Positions 59,777 to 63,895 of a DNA stretch of 63,895 bases are shown piece after piece. This stretch comes from Rhodospirillales bacterium (GTDB taxonomy: Bacteria; Pseudomonadota; Alphaproteobacteria; Reyranellales; Reyranellaceae): NCBI GenBank assembly GCA_009377525.1, contig WHTW01000023.1:1-63895 (forward strand). The letters are read 5' to 3'. A program made the position numbers and the translations under genes. Within the stretch, counting starts at the first letter, position 1, and the number at the start of each line of letters is the position of its first letter. The notes under the pieces were generated by a model. That model was given only the letters and a program-made list of their open reading frames with translations, did no database searches and was not told the origin of the DNA.

Positions 59777-60053
59777 GCCGGCGCCGGACAGCGACACGGC
59801 ACTCCTGCTCGACATGTGGCTTGCGGCACGCGACGCCGAGCAGGCCGGACGCCTCTATCAGCTCGGGGCCACCGATGTCGTGCCGGAAACCATCGAGGCG
59901 TCGCTGCGGCTGTCGGAAGCCCTGCTCTCGCGAATCGGCATGCCGCCGGACGCCGTCGTCGCCTCGATCCGCCAGCGGCGGGATGAGTTCCGGCACCAGG
60001 CGGGCAATGCCGAAACTGCCAATCGGCAAGGCAGGCGCGCTCCGCAACGTTGA
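59769..60053 (+). pseudogene. Chimeric ORF: HEPN-type start joined to a Kef/RCK-type C-terminus
   Basis: 94 codons from the ATG at 59769 (8-bp overlap with the MNT gene). Residues 1-20 (MAEPAPDSDTALLLDMWLAA) look like the opening helix of DUF86 HEPN toxins. From residue 21 the sequence is RDAEQAGRLYQLGATDVVPE then TIEASLRLSEALLSRIGMPP and VVASIRQRRDEFR, which is the end of KefB/KefC-type potassium/proton antiporters. The join lies in LAARDAE, where both families have similar codons. The HEPN active-site R-x4-6-H is absent. Confidence 0.65.
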
Positions 60054-60201
60054 TTTCGTTCGAAAGACCGACGGGAGGCGTCGTGCCGGCGGCGAAAAAG
60101 TCGGCGCTGCCCTTACTATCGCGGCCATCGTCCCCATGTCTGAAGAGCGCCGCCTGAAGGATCTTCGGTGCCGCGACAGCCAGGCGACAACGGGAGACAT
60201 C

Positions 60202-60453
60202 ATGTCCAGCGCGGCGACGAACGATGACGTGCGGCAGGACGACAGGGAGCGCGACGCTTTGCTGAACGCGCTTTCAAGCAAATGGAAGCGGTTCAGCCGC
60301 CAGGAACTCCATCTTCTCAAGAGCAGCGACGATCTGGTCGCCCAGATCGTCGCCAGGTATGGCGTCGAGCAGGTCGACGCCCGGCGCGACGTCGATGCTT
60401 TGCTGGATGGCCGCATCCTAAGCGCGCGGAAGGATAGTGCTTTGGCGCGGTGA
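60202..60453 (+). CDS. Small CsbD-like stress protein
   Basis: 83 residues from the ATG at 60202 (GGGAG upstream); ATG 60136 is in frame but less likely. LLNALSSKWKRFSRQELHLL then KSSDDLVAQIVARYGVEQVD and RDVDALLDGR resembles the CsbD-like helical repeat (W-x-K-x-S-x-x-D/E-L) found in general-stress proteins of alphaproteobacteria. Function unknown. Confidence 0.65.
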   Translation: MSSAATNDDVRQDDRERDALLNALSSKWKRFSRQELHLLKSSDDLVAQIVARYGVEQVDARRDVDALLDGRILSARKDSALAR

Positions 60454-60506
60454 CCCCGATTGGCGGGCCGCCGGCGGGTCCCGCGGGGCCCCGTGCCGGG
60501 CGGCTG

Positions 60507-60630
60507 GAGCGGAATCCGATCAGATGGAACCGCGCGCGGTTCCATCTGATCGGATTCGCGCGCACCGGCGATGTTTGTTTCACAGGGCACAATCCATCCA
60601 GCTATTCCAGCTGGATGGATTGTGCTCTAG
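60507..60630 (-). repeat. Double-hairpin dispersed repeat, copy 3 (inverted)
   Basis: Opposite orientation to copies 1 and 2: hairpin B at 60512-60557 (perfect 22-bp arms, loop GC), linker, hairpin A at 60588-60624 with arms CACAATCCATCCAGCT / AGCTGGATGGATTGTG. Arm positions 5, 9 and 13 differ from copy 1, each with the matching change in the other arm. Confidence 0.9.
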
Positions 60631-60999
60631 GCCGCCCCTTCTCAATCGCGGAATACGCCGCCGATGTGTCGGCATTCATCGAAAGGACGCACCATGAAGT
60701 CGAACGCCTATTGGTCCACTTGTGCCGCCCTGCCCAGCTCGGAAGCACGCCGCTTGATGTCACGACCTTGGGCGAGCGCGGCGTGGAGTGTCGGCGGTGG
60801 TTGGCCACGGTGATCACCGATGCGGCGACCGACTACAGGGTCGAGCGTGCTCTCACGCGCTTGCGCTGCGATGCGTTGGCGACTGACCAAGCCGCGCTGC
60901 GCCACAAGCACGCGCAATCACCGCGGGTGCTGCAATCCATCGACGCCGGCCCTCTGAGCCGCGGCAACCCAAACCGACGTAGAGGACCCGCATGTCGGA
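60631..60999. other. Gene-free stretch
   Basis: 370 bp with no ORF that I can support. Several frames are open, but codon choice is poor and no homology is recognised. A 39-codon ORF from ATG 60706 (MKSNAYWSTCAALP) has an AAAGGA ribosome site but no other support. Confidence 0.5.
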
Positions 61000-61164
61000 T
61001 CAGATGCGCCCGAGCAGCATGAGAACAAGAACGACAATCAGGATGATGCCGATGACACCGACACCTCCGTGCCCGTAGCCGTAGCCATAGCCGCCGAAGC
61101 GGCCGCTGAAGCCGCCGAGCAGGAAGACCACGAGGATGATGAGAAGTATGAGACCGAGTGACAT
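61000..61164 (-). CDS. DUF3309-type small membrane protein
   Basis: 54 residues from the ATG at 61164 (AGAGGA upstream). MSLGLILLIILVVFLLGGFS, the Gly/Tyr-rich middle GGYGYGYGHGG, and VIGIILIVVLVLMLLGRI is the DUF3309 layout: two hydrophobic helices around a Gly-rich loop. Common in alphaproteobacteria, often near stress genes; function unknown. Confidence 0.9.
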   Translation of the reverse strand: MSLGLILLIILVVFLLGGFSGRFGGYGYGYGHGGVGVIGIILIVVLVLMLLGRI

Positions 61165-61240
61165 GAACCGTCCTCTGTTCCAGGCGATGCCGAACGTCGC
61201 CCATATTTCGAGATATCTGCATTTCGACGGCCACGATTGC

Positions 61241-61594
61241 TCAATCCCGGCAGCCCACATCGTCGTCGGCGACGTTGAGCACTTGGTCATCAAGTTCGTC
61301 GCGCCTGATCCAATACCGTAGGATTTTGTCGGGCAGTGTAGCCGCCACGAACAAGTAAGGATCACATGCCACTGAAGGCGGCAGAACATCGAAGCGAAGA
61401 CTTGTCGGTGCGGTAGAGCAACCCAGACTTTGAAGCTGCTTGGCGTTCATGTCCGCGCGGGTGGCTTCAATTCCCGATTTGGTGACGCAGATCACCGCGT
61501 TTGCCTTGATCTTGTTCTGCGGACTTGCACCCACGATTGCTGAACCGGTCAATATCAGGCCGGAGCTGAGTGCGATCGCGCCAAAGAGGTTCAT
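61241..61594 (-). CDS. Hypothetical secreted protein
   Basis: 117 residues from the ATG at 61594. MNLFGAIALSSGLILTGSAI is a signal peptide (cleavage near ASPQNK). The mature part (VICVTKSGIEATRADMNAKQ, LGCSTAPTSLRFDVLPPSVA) has Cys at about 36, 59, 76 and 115. No family recognised. It sits 34 bp behind the lipoprotein gene on the same strand. Confidence 0.6.
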   Translation of the reverse strand: MNLFGAIALSSGLILTGSAIVGASPQNKIKANAVICVTKSGIEATRADMNAKQLQSLGCSTAPTSLRFDVLPPSVACDPYLFVAATLPDKILRYWIRRDELDDQVLNVADDDVGCRD

Positions 61595-61628
61595 GAGGAG
61601 AGCCCCCGGTGTGCCTGGGTTCGACCAC

Positions 61629-62309
61629 CTAGTATCGGTTTTGCGCCGTGCCGATGACGCGGCCGCTGGCATAGACGCGGTTGCCCTGCGCGTCGTAGCG
61701 GTTGCCGAATTCGTCGCGCGAGACCGCCTGGGTCGAAAAGGCCTGGGGATCCGGCGTGTAGTACGGGCCCTGGACGGGCATGCGGCGGCCGGTGCTGTCG
61801 ACGCGATAGCCCTGGGCATCGACCCGATTGTTGTATTGGTCCATGCGATAGGTCGGGGTGGCCATCCGATAGCCGTTGGCGTCGACCCGATAACCCTGGG
61901 CATCGACGCGGTTGCCGTTCTGGTCCGTGTAGTAGGCCGGAGCCGGCTGGGCTGCGCCGTCGCGATAGGTGCGGGCGTCGACCTCGCGGCTGACGCAGCG
62001 ATCATAGGACGCCGTCCCGGCAGCGAGGCCGTACGAGCCGCAGGCGCTGCGCGCATCCGCAGTCAACTGGGTGGCAGCGTAGCCGCGGTTCACGCGGCCG
62101 GTGGCGCGAGCTTGCTGTTCACGGGCGACGCACTGGTTGAAGCTCGTCGTGCCGGCGCGGAAGCCGTAGTCGGCGCAGGCCGCGCTGGAGGACCGGTAAG
62201 TATTGCCATAGGCCGGCGCCGCGGCGCCGGGCGCGTTCTGGCTGTAGGTGCCCTGGCATGCGGCCGAGAGCAGGCCGAGCGATATTGTCGCTAGAATCCG
62301 AACGCGCAT
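61629..62309 (-). CDS. Repeat-containing lipoprotein
   Basis: 226 residues. MRVRILATISLGLLSAACQG is a lipoprotein signal with lipidated Cys18. Two Cys modules, CADYGFRAGTTSFNQCVARE and CGSYGLAAGTASYDRCVSRE (about 45-64 and 88-107), share the pattern C-x2-YG-x2-AGT-x3-x-CV-x-RE. The second half has repeated GNRVDAQGYRVDANGYR-like units (about 130-175). Cell-envelope role likely; no known family. Confidence 0.75.
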   Translation of the reverse strand: MRVRILATISLGLLSAACQGTYSQNAPGAAAPAYGNTYRSSSAACADYGFRAGTTSFNQCVAREQQARATGRVNRGYAATQLTADARSACGSYGLAAGTASYDRCVSREVDARTYRDGAAQPAPAYYTDQNGNRVDAQGYRVDANGYRMATPTYRMDQYNNRVDAQGYRVDSTGRRMPVQGPYYTPDPQAFSTQAVSRDEFGNRYDAQGNRVYASGRVIGTAQNRY

Positions 62310-62546
62310 TGGATGGGGTGTTCCTTCCGGGAAATTAGGTCATGGCGTCAACGCGGGGTACGCGGAACAGTTGCAGCTTTGACGAATAAATCGCGTCGTC
62401 ACGCCCAACGCAGTCGGGAGCCGTCAACACGTCGGCAACGGGCGCTTCGCCCGTCCGATTTGACCAGCTCCGCAACGACGCGCCGGCGCCGGCGTTGTTG
62501 TTGTCGGACGCGACCGCTGAGGCGTCGCGATCCAAAGGCCTCCCAA

Positions 62547-63011
62547 ATGAAATTCAGGTCTCTGGCCCTCGGGCTGCTCGCGACGACGGCAAGTGTTGCC
62601 GGCGCACACGTATTCGCGCCGCTTCCCGAGAGGACCGCGGCTTTGGCCCGTTCCACCGAACAGTCGCGGCCGCCACTGATGGCGCTCCCGACCCGCGTGT
62701 CGGCGCTGCCCGCGCGAAGCGCCCCTTCATTGGACGCAGCCCGCCCGCCCGTGCCCGTCTTCTTCTCGCAGCGCCGCTCGTTCGTTCCTGCCAACGAAGC
62801 CGCTTCAACCCTCTCTCCGTCAGCCGCCGGTACGGCGCCTCCGGGCAACATGAGCGAGGCGGCGGCGAAAGCGGCGATCGAGGCCGATGGCTACAAGGGC
62901 GTTCGCGCGCTGGCCCGTGGATCCGACGGCGTCTGGAAGGCGAGCGCGTTGCGCGGTCAAACCGAAGTGCTGCTGAGCGTCGGTCCGACCGGCAGCGTAT
63001 CGGCAAAATGA
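62547..63011 (+). CDS. Secreted protein with PepSY-like C-terminus
   Basis: 154 residues. MKFRSLALGLLATTASVAGA is a signal peptide. After a long Pro/Ala/Ser linker, the end reads MSEAAAKAAIEADGYKGVRA then LARGSDGVWKASALRGQTEV and LLSVGPTGSVSA, a PepSY-like alpha-beta hairpin as in small periplasmic modulators. Exact function unknown. Confidence 0.75.
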   Translation: MKFRSLALGLLATTASVAGAHVFAPLPERTAALARSTEQSRPPLMALPTRVSALPARSAPSLDAARPPVPVFFSQRRSFVPANEAASTLSPSAAGTAPPGNMSEAAAKAAIEADGYKGVRALARGSDGVWKASALRGQTEVLLSVGPTGSVSAK

Positions 63012-63066
63012 TCGGCGGCTGCCGCTGGCTTGGCGCCTGTCCAATGGCGGATTTTGAGAGGCAGCA

Positions 63067-63243
63067 ATGAACTACCTCCTGGCGGCCAGCCTGCCCTTGT
63101 TGATCTTTGCCCTTGGCACAGCCACGTCGATTGCCACGACCAAAGCCCTGCAGGACTGGGCCGTAGCCACGCTTGATGCCCGGACCAGCACGGGCGACCT
63201 GCTCGCCGTCGCGCCGGGGCCGGCGGCGTATACCCGTCGTTGA
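63067..63243 (+). CDS. Small membrane protein, 58 aa
   Basis: ATG at 63067 after GAGAGGCAG; the frame runs to TGA at 63241-63243. MNYLLAASLPLLIFALGTAT is one transmembrane helix or signal, and the rest (TKALQDWAVATLDARTSTGD) is soluble. It follows the PepSY-like gene by 55 bp on the same strand. Unknown family. Confidence 0.5.
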   Translation: MNYLLAASLPLLIFALGTATSIATTKALQDWAVATLDARTSTGDLLAVAPGPAAYTRR

Positions 63244-63276
63244 TGGCCTGTTGGAGATTGGCCGCGAGGAACGCCG

Positions 63277-63352
63277 TTCGCGCGCACTGGCGATGTTTGC
63301 TTTGCAGGGCACAATCCGTCCAGCCGATTCCAGCTGGACGGATTGTGCTCCA
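63277..63352 (-). repeat. Double-hairpin dispersed repeat, copy 4 (half)
   Basis: Only the linker (CGCGCACTGGCGATGTTTGC) and hairpin A (63310-63347, arms CACAATCCGTCCAGC / GCTGGACGGATTGTG) remain; hairpin B is absent. Same orientation as copy 3. Confidence 0.85.
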
Positions 63353-63459
63353 GACGCCGACGGTGGAAATTGCTCGCCCTCGGGGCCGCCTGCGGAGAGA
63401 GCGTCGCGGCAGTCCCGAGGGGAGCGACCGGAGCAGGGTACGACTGCTCCGGGGAGAGA

Positions 63460-63895
63460 TCAGGCGAACAGCACGGTGAATCTCGTGCGGTCGCCGTCGT
63501 CGCCGCGATCGATCCGCAGTTCGCCGCCGATCTGCGCGACAAGGGAGGAGACCAGGGTCATTCCCAGGCCCTTGGAGGCGGTGGGATCGAAGCCCTCCGG
63601 CAAGCCGGCGCCGGCGTTGCACACTGACAGGGCATGGCGCTTTCCGGAGGGCGCGAGCGTCACCGTGATTCGCCCCCTGCCGTGCTTGATGGCGTTGGTG
63701 ACCAGCTCGTTGACGATGAGGCTGAGCGGAATGCCGACGGTGGTCGGCAGGCTGAGCTCGATCGCGTCGACGGCAAGGCGCTGATCCGGGCGCTCCTCCG
63801 ACATCGACATCGTCGAATGGTCGCGACAGAGCCGATCGAGGTATGGCTTGAAGTCGACGGTCGGCGTGCCGTCCATGGAATGGAGATGGTGGTGC
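63460..63895 (-). CDS. Sensor histidine kinase, HisKA_2/HWE type (C-terminal part only)
   Basis: Open from the right window edge to a stop at 63460, about 145 residues. GIPLSLIVNELVTNAIKHGR is the N-box; LSVCNAGAGLPEGFDP the G1 box and SKGLGMTLVSSLVAQIGGEL the G2 box of an ATPase domain like those in PAS- or GAF-linked HisKA_2 kinases. The phospho-His region and sensor lie beyond the edge. Confidence 0.9.
   Translation of the reverse strand, partial: HHHLHSMDGTPTVDFKPYLDRLCRDHSTMSMSEERPDQRLAVDAIELSLPTTVGIPLSLIVNELVTNAIKHGRGRITVTLAPSGKRHALSVCNAGAGLPEGFDPTASKGLGMTLVSSLVAQIGGELRIDRGDDGDRTRFTVLFA

Noticed and set aside
60317..60592. Small ORFs through the hairpin repeats (SPVRANPIRWNR-like peptides)
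   Set aside because: Their sequence is the translation of the structured repeat and recurs at every copy in several frames; not protein coding.
60706..60825. 39-codon ORF MKSNAYWSTCAALP... after repeat copy 3
   Set aside because: Ribosome site present, but no homology, poor codon pattern and no conserved neighbour.
1..63895. tRNA, rRNA, prophage or plasmid origin signals
   Set aside because: No cloverleaf with CCA end, no rRNA motifs, no phage structural or integrase genes seen by eye; short tRNAs could still be missed without a scan.

Overview
The window is a 63.9-kb piece of a high-GC chromosome that looks alphaproteobacterial. The evidence is the hem gene set (hemE-hemH-hemJ, with hemJ rather than hemG, and a Mic60/mitofilin gene tied to hemD and hemY), an SDHAF4-type succinate dehydrogenase assembly factor, a divergent maeB/mutS pair, a short type-2 argC and ACT-domain GlnD. 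A Reyranella-like or related lineage is a guess from style only; no rRNA or tRNA gene is visible to settle it.

Layout. 0-4.4 kb: truncated ISAs1-family element, glnD, and an antitoxin/PIN-toxin pair. 4.4-8.8 kb: a structured dispersed repeat, a TctC remnant, a secreted protein, the DUF299 dikinase regulator, and divergently hemE-hemH-hemJ. 8.8-19 kb: a C45-type acyltransferase/hydrolase, two large membrane proteins, an M20 peptidase variant, an NTF2-like protein, a LysR/STAS/hypothetical group, a 43-aa small gene, a TetR/MFS pair with two operators, and msrA. 19-31 kb: an RND pump and adaptor, an LLM flavin oxidoreductase, an EVE protein and WYL regulator sharing an upstream motif, a lipid kinase, purH, vapBC, and threonine ammonia-lyase. 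31-45 kb: a FAD oxidoreductase behind higBA, sdhAF4, htpX, rmuC, a pyrimidine nucleotidase with two tandem ketopantoate-reductase-like genes, an Rnk/GreA-type factor, an N-acyl-D-amino-acid deacylase, maeB and mutS. 45-50.5 kb: a MetE-C-like protein, hemY, an apparent hemD-Mic60 fusion and ogt. 50.5-58.2 kb: a Tat-exported hydrolase, YdcF, an ATC-hydrolase-like protein, argC, VOC, cupin, a solute-binding protein and an orphan addiction-module gene. 58.2-63.9 kb: a recombination-worn accessory region with a response regulator between direct repeats, a nucleotidyltransferase followed by a chimeric HEPN/Kef ORF, small stress and membrane proteins, secreted proteins, three copies of the structured repeat and the end of a histidine kinase.

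How it fits together. Most genes are housekeeping (heme, purine, arginine, nitrogen signalling, mismatch repair, malate/acetyl-CoA metabolism) in short operons. Between them sit toxin-antitoxin modules at several decay stages and at least three families of inverted-repeat elements. The most unusual observations are the covarying double-hairpin repeat (four copies), the hemD-Mic60 fusion, the HEPN/Kef chimeric ORF after an MNT nucleotidyltransferase, two toxin-antitoxin promoters with perfect palindromes between -35 and -10 and apparently leaderless starts, and a 23-bp motif shared by the WYL regulator and the EVE gene.
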